A stretch of DNA of 64,000 nt, from the NCBI RefSeq assembly GCF_030445035.2, contig NC_080694.1:73795147-73859146 (forward strand). The letters run 5' to 3'. The stretch comes from Dasypus novemcinctus (lineage: Eukaryota > Chordata > Mammalia > Cingulata > Dasypodidae). The notes under the pieces are model-generated. The model searched no databases, had not been told where the DNA came from, and saw only the letters and a program-made list of their open reading frames with translations. Below, in pieces: positions 32,797 through 44,099 of the stretch; the stretch's first letter is position 1, and every line of letters begins with the position of its first letter. Both the position numbers and the translations under genes were made by a program.

Positions 32797-35594
32797 AATA
32801 AACAAGCTGCCCTAGATAGCAAGAGACTGAACGATAGGCTTACAGGAAATCGGAGGGTGGAGGAAGGATATGAGCCGATGTCTGCAGGGGTGGAACTTAA
32901 GACGAGATGGTGGTAAGTATGAACACAAAGAAGAGATAAAATGGGGGCAAGGGGTTGCCTTTGGTTGGGGCTTTACGGGTTTGAGGGTGGCTGGGGAGGG
33001 ACGGTTGGGTAACGTTGCCCAAAAGTGGGGGGAGGGAGGGGTAGCATACGAACACAGGAGAGGGTCAGGAGGTGGTGGAGAGTAAAATGCCGAGAAAATC
33101 ATATCAAAATATAGTAAAGAGGGTTACCTGTTTAGAATGCTCGGAGGGGAGGGTCTGATGCAGGACGGGCTCCTGCGGAATGTCTAAATGCTCATTCTGC
33201 CAGAGTGGGTGACACCATGGGGTAGAATCCCAAGTAGTGAGAGTGGGGGTGGACCCACATCCTGGGGAGGACTAATGCCACCAAATAGAGGGAACTGTAT
33301 CCCTCGAGAGAAAGGGTGGCTCCCAGGGCATTGGGGCAGGTGAGCAAGTTAGGCCCTGAACACTATTCCATCTATCTCTGGAAGTGGTTCCTCAGGAAAC
33401 GGAGGTTGGCTGTCACGGTGGGCACCAAGGTGGAAGGGAAAATGGACGTTAAATGTGTGGAACCAAAGTAAATGGGGGGCAAGAGAGGAGTTTCTTGAGA
33501 GTACACAAGGATGGATATAAAACATGTAATATTACACCATAACATATAGGAGATGACAGACTGATAATGTAAACCATAATGTAAAACATAGGATAACTAA
33601 AAATGTAAAGAACTGTGTATCCTAAAGTATGCACCATAATGTAAGCACAGATATTACCTTGTTAGAAAGCTAATATCTCAGACTCTGTACATCACCTTAA
33701 GTAAATATGATGTGAATAGGGTGTAAGAGTATCGCTGTGGAAGGAAAAAGGTTTTGTGGTGGATGTATGGGAGTGCTGTATATTATATATATGCATTGCT
33801 GTGGTCTAGGACTCCTGTGAAGAAATGCTGAATAATTAGGGGGAAAAAAAAAAAAAAGGATAGGATGTGGAATTTTCTCAAGTCAACATTCTTTATCTAA
33901 GTTCTTTTTCTAACTTTATCCAAGTTCTTTATCTATCCTTTAAACCCATCGCTATATGCCATTCCCTAGTAAGGGACCATGACATTATATTGGGCCTCAA
34001 ATTTCGGGGAGTTCTGGATCACAGAGTGTTTCAACAATGGCAATGGAGGGATACTGGTATGGGATACCAATGACAGGTGATATATGGCTGACAGGGAGCT
34101 GTACAGAACATATGTCCAGGGTGCATGGTAATGATTGGATATACTCATAGTGGCAACAATTAAAAACCACAGCAGGGGGGGTACTGGGTTCCTGGCCAGT
34201 GATGCTCTGTCGTGGTCCCTAGGGGAGCAGCGACAGTCTCCCAGGTACAGTGGCGGGGACCGGGAGGGAGTGAGGGTTCAACAGTGAGCCCCTGATGCTA
34301 ATGACCATGCTTGTGAGCTGATAAACTTAAAATAAGAACAAGGCCTAGAGCAACATTGTGCCTGGGAATTTCCTCCTGTCAGCCTTCATGTTACTCAAAT
34401 GTGGCCAGTCTCGAAGCCAAACTCAGCATGTAAATGCAATGCCTTCCCTCCAGCGTGGGACATGACACCCGGGGATGAGCCTCCCTGGCAACGAGGGACC
34501 ACTGTCAACTACCAACTGATGATGCAACTGGAAAAGGACCTTATACGGAAGGTTCAATGCGGATCAGCAGAATATCCATGTCTACATAAAATACCATGAC
34601 TTTAAAATGCTGTTTGACCTAAAGTAAGGGGGAAATGGAAAGGAGAAATGAGTTTATATGGCTACGAGTTTCTAAAAGAGTCTGGAGGCTGGCAGAAGGA
34701 TTGCCCTCATGCACAATTGAGCAGAGTCAGAGAGACAGATAAAGCAGATACAACCCCCAGATATTGGTTCCTTTGAAGGCTAAAGAGACCCATGAGAGTT
34801 ATGGTCATGGCCGATGGGGTTAACTACCAGGGCAGATGGCCCCTCTTTGGAAATGGTGTTTATGTGTGATGAATCTGGACTCAGATGGGATCTCCCTTCA
34901 TAAGACTTTCATGCTAATGTGCTGGAGGTGCAGTTAACGTTGGGGTTTAAGATATATTTAGGGGATTTGAATCTCTGGACTGACAATGTGATAGCCAGGT
35001 CCTGAGCCTCAACAGACTCCAGCACCTACAATCTGATTTATTGGACTTACCACACTCAGCTAAGATGGAGTTGAAGAAGGACAACCACCACACCATGGAG
35101 CCTAGAGTGATTACAACTGAAAATGGGAGGATTGCATCCAGCATCCATGTGGAATCTGAGCCTCCTCTTGACATAGAGGTGCAATGGACACAACCAATCC
35201 AATGTCCACATAGAAGAGGTGGCATTGGATTGGGAAAAGTGGACATGGTGGCTGATGGGTATGGGGAAAGGCAGGAAGAGATGAGAGGTGGGGGCGTATT
35301 TGGGACGTGGAGCTGCCCTGAATGGCGCCTCGGGTGTGATCACCAGACATCGTGGATCCTCACAGGGCCCACTGGATGGAATGGAGGAGAGTATGGGCCA
35401 TGATGTGGACCATTGACTATGAGGTGCAGAGGTGCCCAAAGATGTACTTAGCAAATCCAATGGATGTGTCATGATGATGGGAACGAGTGTTGTTGGGGGG
35501 GAGAGGGGGGGGTGGGGGGGTGGGGTTGAATGGGACCTCACATATATATTTTTAATGTAATATTATTACAAAGTCAATTAAAAAAAAAAAAAAA
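32797..35594 (+). mobile_element. Long L1 3' UTR with an internal A-run and a terminal poly(A)
   Basis: Sequence after the ORF2 stop continues for 2.8 kb to an A-run at 35580-35594. G-rich stretches lie at 32985-33080 and 35495-35525. A 15-A run at 33843-33857 could be an internal feature or the tail of the first of two adjacent L1 ends. The part after 34.2 kb recurs in two other copies in this window (22.8-24.3 kb and, inverted, 29.8-31.2 kb). Confidence 0.65.
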
Positions 35595-35669
35595 GACTAA
35601 ACAGAAATAATAACCAACCATGATGTGTGAAGTTTGGATCCTGGTTTTAAAAAATAAAAGCAATAAAAG

Positions 35670-36085
35670 TAGTTTTGCTCCTAGAGACAGCCAAAGTACA
35701 TACAACCCCAGGTACTGGTTCTCCTCAGGGCTATGGAGACACACAGGTTCTCCAGTCACGGCAGTTGGCTCTGGAGTTCAGTGCCTTGCCAGTGGCTCTA
35801 CATTGGATTCTGTGTCCCTGAGTGTGATGGAGCTGGACTCAGATGTGCCCTTTCTACACAAGCCTCTTCTGTCACTTTTACTGACCTGTTTGGCACTAGG
35901 GATGGTGCATACTCAGGAGACTTGACTCTCTGGACTGTCCATGTGCCAGCTGGGCCCCGAGCCTCAGCAGAGCTGTACACCTACTCTCTAGTTTGTTGGA
36001 CTTACCCAGGTCAGCTAACAGGGAGGTGAGGATGTCAACCACCACACCAGGGGTGCAGCAGGGAATGAAAACGGTCAAGTTCATC
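35670..36085 (+). mobile_element. Another L1 3' UTR fragment
   Basis: It shares gacagccaaagtacatacaa, tatggagacacacaggttct, tcagtgccttgccagtggct and ccatgtgccagctgggcccc with the inverted copy at 30.45-30.73 kb. Confidence 0.7.
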
Positions 36086-36179
36086 CTTCACAGACACTGC
36101 GGCTCATCCTTTAAGAGCTGACCTCAGGGCCAGTGAGCCCCGAGACCCTCCAGGGGCCCCCAACTACTCAAATCCATGC

Positions 36180-36375
36180 ACTCCACCACCCGAAGGGCCC
36201 CATCTCCTTGCCCTCCACCTCGCTGACCTCTGCCAGCCTCACTAATCTTCAGCCTCACTGACCTCCTCAGCCTCATGGATCTTTGGCCTCACTGACCTTC
36301 GGCCTCACTGACCTTCGGCCTCACTGACATCCTCCAGCCTCACTGACCGTCAGCCTCACCGACCTCCGTCAGCCC
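36180..36375 (+). repeat. Short tandem repeat CCTCACTGACCTTCGG
   Basis: About ten 16-22-bp units of GCCTCACTGACC(T)TCGG/TCAG at 36225-36365, becoming less regular outwards. The next 500 bp (36375-36865) holds nothing recognised. Confidence 0.85.
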
Positions 36376-36867
36376 CTCCCATGCTCAGGTCAAGTGTTAA
36401 GATGCAGGCTGCAGCCCCTCGAGGGAGAAAGTCAAGAAGCCTTTCCCTGCTCGGCCCTGGACAGCCCAGTCTTCTCCCAGCTCTTTTCCCACCACTGCCC
36501 GCCTTGACCCCACAGCCAAACCCAACCCTCTCCCGGCCTACAGAGAGCCACGCGCTTTCGGCCTGAGAACTCTGAAAACGCTGTTCCTCTGCCGAAAACA
36601 CCCTTCCTGTCCTGCTCAGCAAACTCCTTTCCAGCTGGAGGTCTCAGCTGAAAGCCCCTCGCTCTGCAGGTCTTCCCTGAGCTGTTGGGCTGAGTCCTGT
36701 GGAGACACCCCAGGGTGCACGGGGACTTCTCTGCAATTGTAACGTGCCTGCGTAATTACTCTTTAACATTGCTGCCCCCACTGGACAAGGAGTTCACAGG
36801 CCGAGTCCAGCTGACCCCAGCATCAAGCCCGGTGCTGCCAGAGCAGACAGTCAACTGCACAAGGAGC

Positions 36868-36950
36868 AGCTGTAGCTCAGTGGTTGAGTGCCTGCCTCGC
36901 ATGTATGAAGTCCAGGGTTCAATCCCCAGCACCACCTAAAAATAATAACA
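36868..36950 (+). mobile_element. tRNA-like (ID-type) SINE
   Basis: Box A region tgtagctcagtggttgagtg, a CCTGCCTCGCATGTATGAAG loop region and box B GGTTCAATCCC, then an A-rich tail. It resembles tRNA-Ala, but the cloverleaf is not intact, so it is not a tRNA gene. Confidence 0.8.
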
Positions 36951-37690
36951 TTACAGCACAGGCACACAGCTCCTGACACACAGCAGGTGCCTCCAAAGTT
37001 CCTGCTGGACGAGGGCAAGCAACCCTAGCCACGTTCTCCTGAAAGATGGGGAGTCCTGGGGAGAGGCGATTTCCTCCAGCTCCCGCAGCAGCACAGCGAG
37101 TGCATGCCACCGGCACTCAACTGCAGCTCACAGTGCCCGAGGATTGGCTCCAGGAATGTACAGAAACCAAGAAAAACAGTGAGAGCCTGTGACTGCGAAA
37201 ATAAGATGCTCAAGGGATGCATCATAATGGTGAGAATCACTCCCTCCCTGTTCTCAAGCTTTAGATCTAGCTGCAGCCATAAACAATAGTTCATTTTCAC
37301 TGGTGTTAACTCCATGTAAATGGGGTTTTTAAAAATCAGCATTAGGTTTGTGAGGTTCCTTGCCTGCACGACTCTGTTTGCAGCTGTATGTTCCCAGGAA
37401 AAGGAGGCCTTGAGTGAACCCCTCTGGTGGGTGTGGGCCTTTCAGAGGCTCCTTCAGGTAATGGGGCGTGGCCCACCAGGATGGGGGAACCCAGTTCCTG
37501 GAGTGAAAGCCAAGGGAGGAAGCCACGGAGGCAAAAAGCGGGATTTGACAGAACCTGCGGGGAAGGGAGAGCCCAGGAGACTCACTGCCATGTGACCCAA
37601 GGGGCCTCAGTTAGACCACAGGCGCCCCGCAGTGTCCTCTTCTGGGGTGGCCACGCCCACCTCTGGGCTGTTTCCTTCCTCTAGATAAGG
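36951..37690. other. Single-copy-like sequence, nothing recognised
   Basis: Mixed composition and no long frame with support. Possible weak LTR-like sequence towards 37700 (cacaataaaggagtct). Confidence 0.35.
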
Positions 37691-38813
37691 GAGAATAGCA
37701 ACACCCTTGCTAGGCTCACCAGGCCGTCTGAGGTTCACCGGAGAGCCCACAATAAAGGAGTCTGGAACAGCAAAAGGCCCTAGAAACACACAGGAGGGAG
37801 CACAGAAGTCAGCCTCAGGAGCTCCCAGTGGCCAAAGCGAGAACAGTTTGAACAGAATGAAGTAGTATTGGACTAAAACCCCCAAATTAAAATAAATACC
37901 CATAAGTCCATGCTGATCTAAATGACTGAATAAATTAATAGATGAGGGAGACACAGAGAGGAATCTCCCATGCGAAGAATCCCAAATAATTGATGTAGAA
38001 GCTGTGTGCTCAAGGCGGGGGAGCCTAACTCCCTGCTCCTGGGGTGGGGGCTGCACAGTGACTTCCTTTCCTTTTACAGGGGCTGTTACAGTGGAGCAGC
38101 TGGAGAACTGCCCCAGCACGCGGTGAGGCTGCCGCCAGTCATAAGCCAGGCTGGCAGGCAGCACCCTGATGTGATGAGAGCAGACATCCACCCTTGCCGG
38201 TTTCCTCCTAAGCCCGTTCTTACCATTGGAAAACCATCACAGCCCAACAGTGGTCGTCCTGCAATTCATCTGACCATCCTCCTCAAACCCATCAAAGTCA
38301 TCAAAAACAAGGAAAGTCTGAGAAACTGTGAGAGCCAAGAGGAGCCAGAGGAGAGGAGACCATGAAATGCTATGTGGTACCCTGGATGAGATCAACAGAC
38401 AAAGAAAGTCACTGGATAAAAAGGAAGGAAATGTGCACCCACTTTGGGCTTCAGGTAATAACAATGTATCAGCATGGATTCACCAGTTGTAACAATGTAT
38501 CATCTTAACCTAACCTGTTAAAAATAGGGGAAACTGTGTCTGGGGTGGGGGTGGGGGGGACTCTGTACTACCTTCCCCAATTTTTTGTAATCTACGACTG
38601 CTCTAAAAAAATAACCTCTGTTTTTTAAAAAAGTGACCCTCTGGAGGATGGGAGTTATGGCTCAGAGGGTACAGAGTTTCTGTTTGGGGTGCTGGGAAAG
38701 TTTGGTAATGGCCGGTGGTGATGGCAGCACAACTTTGCAAATGTAATTAAGACCGATGAATTGTATATTTGAAAGTAGTTGAAATGGGAAATTTATGTTG
38801 TATTGTTGTAGAG
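37690..38813 (+). mobile_element. Old L1 3' UTR, interrupted by a solo LTR
   Basis: It contains aacaaggaaagtctgagaaa (38309), aaataggggaaactgtgtct (38522), ctgctctaaaaaaata (38599), then caaatgtaattaagaccgat and gaattgtatatttgaaagta, the usual L1 3' end. It continues after the LTR as atgtcaccacagtaaaaaaa at 39274-39295. Confidence 0.7.
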
Positions 38814-39269
38814 AAATCGGGTGTGTGCGGTATCGAAGGACAGGACACGAGAGTACCGAGAAGGAAGTTGGTTTATTTCGACCAGCCGGGCTCAGCGGAC
38901 TCTGGTCCTAATAAAAACCGAGCCCCGAATAGAATTTTGGGTTCCCTTTTATACAGAAAAGATATAAGGGTAGGGAGTTAAATGGTGCTTTTGTGAAAGA
39001 AAATGACTTTCCTTGTTAGTTAAGTGTTTGAGTACCAATAAGTTTTTATAGTACCCCCATATTTTAGGTGAGCTTGAATTAACATATCCCTCACATCTCT
39101 GGTGAGCTTGAATTAGCATATCTTTCACATCGTCTGGAGGCAACCCTAAACACATTTGTCTCACATCCTTTTTGAACATTCAGAGACTATAGGGCCTATT
39201 ACTTATTTGGCCATCTTGGGGACTAGGTACTCTTGGAAACAATTTTGAATTTATGCACAGGCTATATCA
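38814..39269 (-). mobile_element. Solo LTR fossil, ERV1-type, inserted in an L1 tail
   Basis: It begins TGTTGTAG, the reverse complement of the CTACAACA end of the LTRs at 40.2 and 51.4 kb, and ends CTATATCA. A 4-bp target duplication GTAT flanks it (38810-38813 and 39270-39273), and joining the flanks restores the L1 3' end, so the borders are firm. A polyadenylation region (ggtttatttcga) is recognisable on the inverse strand. Confidence 0.85.
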
Positions 39270-39589
39270 GTATATGTCACCACAGTAAAAAAAATATTAA
39301 AAGTAATCCTCTCAAACGAAAAAAAAACAAAACAACAAAAACACATTTTAGGGATTATGATTTAAACAAACAGTTAACCAGGAACCTGACACACAGTTGC
39401 ACGAATGAACAAATTACATTTCCCGTTATTTTGAAGCAGACACGAAAACAGCTGCGGTGTCAAAACCGGGAATGTAGTGGGAATTGGGAAATCATTTATC
39501 TCACAGTTACCCAAAGATACATTTCCGGAGGAAACGAGCAGGGAGTGCACCCGGGGTACTAAAGGGCTGGAGGAGGGGTGAGCGCTCCG

Positions 39590-41600
39590 CCCGAGTACAA
39601 GTGGCCAAACCGGTTTAATCTGGGAAAAAAAAGTTGGGGAGGAGGGGAGTGAAGTGGAGGGAAGGAGCCTGGCTCGAGCACCTATTCAGGGCCATCGGGC
39701 ACCCCGCTCCCGCACCCCGGCCCTGCTGGCTTCTGCTGTCAGCGAGGAAGGGCTTGGGGGTGGGGAATGGGGGGCACCACGGCGCAGGTGGGGAGGACGC
39801 GGGACGCCGCGCGGGGGGGTGCATGGGGGTCGGGGTCCAGGCGGGGGGAGGCGCACAGCCCGGTGAGCCCCGCGAGCCCCGCCGCCCGACCCCGGCGCTG
39901 TGCGAGGCTGTGGCCCCGCCGCGTTCCCCGCCGCTCGCTCCCCAGTCGCCGCTAGCCCCGCGCGGGGTCCGTGCGTCCGCGAAGCGCTCTGCTCGGCTCT
40001 CCGCCCTTGGAGCGCAGCCTCCGCTCACGCGGACCCCGGCGAGATCTCTCCCCGGACAGCCCCGGGATTGGCCGCCGCCGACTCCCCCGCCACTGGAACC
40101 CGCGCCCGGTACTTCACGGGTCACCGGCGAATCCCCAGGCCGCGGAGGGGCGGGGGCGCCAGCCGAGCTCGCGCGGGGTGGGGGCTGGTTTGCCTGTGCC
40201 GAGGACTGGGCGGCCGCTGATGTGGGCTATGGGTGGGAGGCTTTGTCTCTTCAGAGATAACCTAGACTATCTGTGGCTTGTGAGTGTGGGATGATAAAGG
40301 CTGCAGTCCTGCCCTTGGTGAGCTGGAAACAGGTTAACAATGCAAGGTCTATAAACTTTAAGTATTCAGGGGAAATGCAAACCAAATGTGCTAAAAGCTT
40401 ATGGAATGCCTGAGGTCCATGCTAAAAGCTTACCTAAGATGTGGAAATATATGCTAATTCAAGCCTATTGAGAACTGAAACAAAGGAACCATTTGGCTTT
40501 TCCTCTCTGTATAAAAGGGACTAAAAAATCTTGTTCGAGTTCGGGGTTGAAACAGAAAGCTGAGTCTGGCCGGCTGTCAATAAACCATTTTTCCTTCTTA
40601 AAATCATTCCTGAGTCCTGGCCTCTCTGTACGCAAATAATTGAACCTCTCTCAAATTCTACAACACCGCAGCCGGGGTCCGCGCGCCGGCTGTGGGTGCA
40701 GGCGCCCCCTCCCCCGCCCTGGACGCCGCCCAGGGTGCTCAGATGGGCGCCCCCAGCGCAGCCTCCGTCCGCTTCCTGGGCCAGGCGGGGCCCTACGGGC
40801 GGGTCCCGGCGCCAGAGAGAAAGTTGGTGGCGTCGGGGCGCCCCCCGGGAGGGGCCTTGCGGGAGGCGCCGGGAGCCCAGTCGGCTGGACTGGCCCTGCG
40901 GCGGGAGGGGGCGGAGGGGCCGCAGCCTGGCTGCTCCGCTCCCGGCGCCGAGCTCGGAAACGGCAGGGCCTGCCCCGCGGTGGCCCCTGTGCGCCCTCCA
41001 CCGCGTGCGGCCTGGGCGGGGCCTGCCCCCCGCGCGGAAACCCCGGTCGCCGCCTCTGCTTGGGGGTCTCCAGATCAGGAGGGTGGGCTGGAGACGAGGT
41101 GGGCGCTGGTGGCGCTCAGGGATCTGATCCGTCCCGCGCCCCCGCCCCCGCCGCCTGCGCGGTCCGCGCCTGGGTTGCAGGGGTGGGGGCGTCTTCCTGC
41201 CAGGGTGTGTTCCAGGCCCGAAATCCTGGGACCTGCCCGCCTCCCTTCCCCCACAGGGGCCGAGAGAATGCGGAGGGCGCTCGGGGTCCTTGCTGGTGGG
41301 CGCTCAGAAGCCCGGGCCCCCCGCGGCCTCCCCCGGCCTCGCCTGCCGCTGCCCCGCGCGCCTCCTGCGGCCCCCGCCGCCTCGGGCCGCCCCTCACCGC
41401 CCACGGGCAGGGCCTGGGCTCGGGGTGGTCTCCGCGGGGTCAGCCCTGCGGACCTCCCTCCCCGTGCCTACAGGTGGTCGCCGCCTCCGGCCACAGCTCC
41501 TCGTTCTCCAACTTAAAGCCCCCAAGTCTTCCCTGCACGCGAGGACGGCGCCGGAGGCCTGGGGCACAGGCCACGGTGGACGGGCTCTCACGGGCCCAGC
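39590..41600. promoter_or_regulatory. CpG island, split by a solo LTR at 40218-40665
   Basis: CpG-dense from about 39590 to 40217 and 40666 to 41600. A GATTGGCC CCAAT-type box lies at about 40065 and there are many GGGCGG-type boxes. Long frames on both strands (up to 376 codons) have no recognised family, as usual in CpG islands. It is a candidate promoter of an unidentified gene. No exon with donor and coding match was recognised. Confidence 0.45.
40218..40665 (+). mobile_element. Solo LTR fossil, ERV1-type
   Basis: TGATGTGGGCTATGGGTGGG start, CTGTATAAAAGG box at about 40507, CAATAAACC signal at about 40578, CTACAACA end. Perfect CCGC target duplication at 40214-40217 and 40666-40669. Confidence 0.9.
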
Positions 41601-41739
41601 CGCTTCCGCTGAAAGCCCCCCACCCAGGCACATCAGGCCTCCCCTGGACGCCGTGCTTTCGTCTCCACGTCTCCACTGGAGAGCATCTTTCCATTCGTCG
41701 TGTGTTTATTTGCCCTCCCCCGCGTGAGAGTGGACGTGT

Positions 41740-42510
41740 TGCCTGCCTCAGTTTCCCAGAGCTGCTGTGACAGAGCCCACATTGGTGGGCTTAAAAACCA
41801 GGTTTTTGTTTTGTTTTTTAAATTTTGAATGGAATATCTTATAGGAAGCAAATACCACAACAAAACAAAAACAACCATTCTGTTTCTGGGGCCTGAATAT
41901 AGAACCAACTCCCATTCACGTGATCTCTATGAACTCTAGAAAATATGAATACCCAGTGGAGACACTGTGGAACAATGATCGAATAAATATATTAATATTT
42001 AATATATTAAAGTTGAAGATGTTGATGCTTGGGGGGATGCGACGTCAATGAGTGACTTTCCCAGTTTTAAATCCTGCACCTGATGCCGAGTTGAGCACAC
42101 ACCATGTGAAGAAACTGCCCCTGGGTATTAATATCATCATCACGTTATCTCCCTATATGAGACTTAAAGTCTATACCAGGCTTGAGGATAGAGGCTTAAA
42201 GCCGAGATGTCGGCAAGGCGGTGCTTGCCCCGAGCCCGGAGCCGGGAGCCGGCGGCCTTGTGGGGACGGCGGTCCCCTCCCTCCAGCTCTGGCTTCCGCT
42301 TCCACGGCCAGTTTCTGCTGCTCTGGAGACTGCAGCGTGCAGGAGGAAGGCCCACACTCCTCAGTCTGGCCTCCCCTCAGCGGATCCTAGCCACAAAGGA
42401 GCCCAGACTGGCTCACAGGGGGGTGCTCCTCACTGGAATGCGCGTTAAGACGTGAGCTTGTCTTTTGGGGAGACATGATTCAAACCACCAAATTAGCATC
42501 CTAGAATGGC
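41740..42510 (-). mobile_element. Old LTR-like repeat, interrupted, inside GC-rich flank
   Basis: 41745-41815 (cagtttcccagagctgctgt, ggtgggcttaaaaacc) and 42180-42510 (agatgtcggcaaggcggtgc, gagacatgattcaaaccacc) look like two ends of one old MaLR-type LTR. An AT-rich piece (41815-42180) lies between them. Confidence 0.4.
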
Positions 42511-42589
42511 CTCCTCTCCCACCAGCTAAATCTCCCCCACTGTGCCGCGTTCTGCGTCATCTACATCTGTCACCATTCAAGGGCATCTT

Positions 42590-43210
42590 ATTTCTTTATT
42601 TTTTTTCTTTTTTTTTTTTTAATAAAGGGTATTTATTTGGGGTAAAATATTACAGTTACAAGGCCCTAAAGAGTCCAAGTCAGGATATCGTAAGAGGCAC
42701 ATTCTCACCCGAGTCAGTCCCCACCTGTTGAAGCAGGATGGTGGGCCTGGTCTCCTTCCTTCTTCCTTTCAGGCTCCCGGAGCCCTGCTTCTTCTGATCC
42801 CAGCTGTAGGTGGGCATGTGGTTTGTTTCTTTCCAGGCTTCCTCAACTCAGCTGCTCTTTCCTCTTCAGCTGCAAACTTTCCGGCAAATGGCTCATCTCT
42901 CTTCCTGGAACCACAGGATCAAAGTTCTCTCCTCTGCTGTGTCTATGGAGCGCTCTTTCTTCCTGTGCCTTCTTCTGTGTATCTTCTTGAGCAAGTGTCC
43001 ATTTGTAGCCCACCAAGTGGGCGGGGACTCAACTCTGAGTCATCCCCCACTGACTGGTTGAATCAAAGCACTAATCTTAACATAATTTAATCGAAGACAT
43101 CACAGCTGAATCTAATACAATCAAAGGGTACCAGGCCCAGAGGAGCAGATGAGTTTACAAACATAATCTCTTGTTTTGGAATTCATAAATAACCTCAAAC
43201 TACCACATAT
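42590..43210 (-). mobile_element. MaLR-like LTR fossil, inverted
   Basis: It begins tttaataaagggtatttatt and ends tttggaattcataaataacc, tcaaactaccaca. The order of blocks is the reverse of the copy at 60.5-61.2 kb. Confidence 0.5.
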
Positions 43211-43479
43211 GTAAATTTTGTTTTTGGACTCTCTATTCTAATATGTGAAATGATACTATTAATCTCTAAAAGGTCTATAGTATGTTTAATATGTAACAAG
43301 GCAAGACAACTTCATTGCTTTATATACTTTTTTTTTCCAAAACTCAACTTAGAAGCAAATAACACTTTTTTTTTTACTTTAAAGTTACATGTGTTGGTTC
43401 AGAATATGCTTTTCACCTTTATTCATCTTTCTCATCAGAGTTGACCTAAGTGGTTTTTATCTGAATCAAAAATTAAATC

Positions 43480-43900
43480 CATGAGAAGCAGACTTGGTCT
43501 GGTGGTTAGGACATCCATCTACCACATGGGAGGTCCGCGGTTCAAACCCTGGGCCTCCTTGATCCGTGTGGAGCTGGCCTATGCGCAGTGCTGATGCACG
43601 CAAGGAGTGCCATGCGACGCAGGGGGGTCCCCGCATAGGGGAGCCCCACGCGCAAGGAGTGCGCCCTGTAAGGAGAGCTGCCCAGTGCGAAAGAAAGTGC
43701 AGCCTGCTCAGGAATGGCACCGCACACATGGAGAGCTGACACAACAAGATGATGCAATAAAAAGAAACACAGATTCCCGTGCCACTGACAACAACAGAAG
43801 CAGACAAAGAAGAACATGCAGCAAATAGACACAGAGAACAGACAATTGGGGGAAAGGGGGAAGGGGAGAGAAATAAATAAAAATAAATCTTCAAAAAAAA
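43480..43900 (+). mobile_element. DAS-type SINE
   Basis: The head reads gagaagcagacttggtctgg tggttaggac, with box B GGTTCAAACCC at 43540-43550, body cagtgctgatgcacgcaagg and an A-rich tail aaataaataaaaataaat. It is the fullest copy in the window. Confidence 0.92.
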
Positions 43901-44099
43901 TTAAATCCATTCTCAAAGGAGTCAACATCATTTTGCTAACAGCAATACCAGAAGAGGGGTTTCCCAAATATTCTGGGAAAAGTCATTGTTCTGGTAAGTT
44001 TAATGCCCCCTGCCTCCCAGCCCACTTCCCCAAGTCTTTGTCAAAGGGAGGGATAGTACTTCTTTAAAGGAGTAGTTTCTGGAGATTGCATTAAAAAAA

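Noticed and set aside
36868-36950. Functional tRNA gene
   Set aside because: Box A and B are present, but the acceptor stem does not pair, an A-rich tail follows, and the same head occurs in other SINEs.
40640-41770. A 376-codon frame in a CpG island
   Set aside because: Proline/arginine/glycine-rich, begins within an LTR end, no homology recognised, and overlapping frames of similar length are present.
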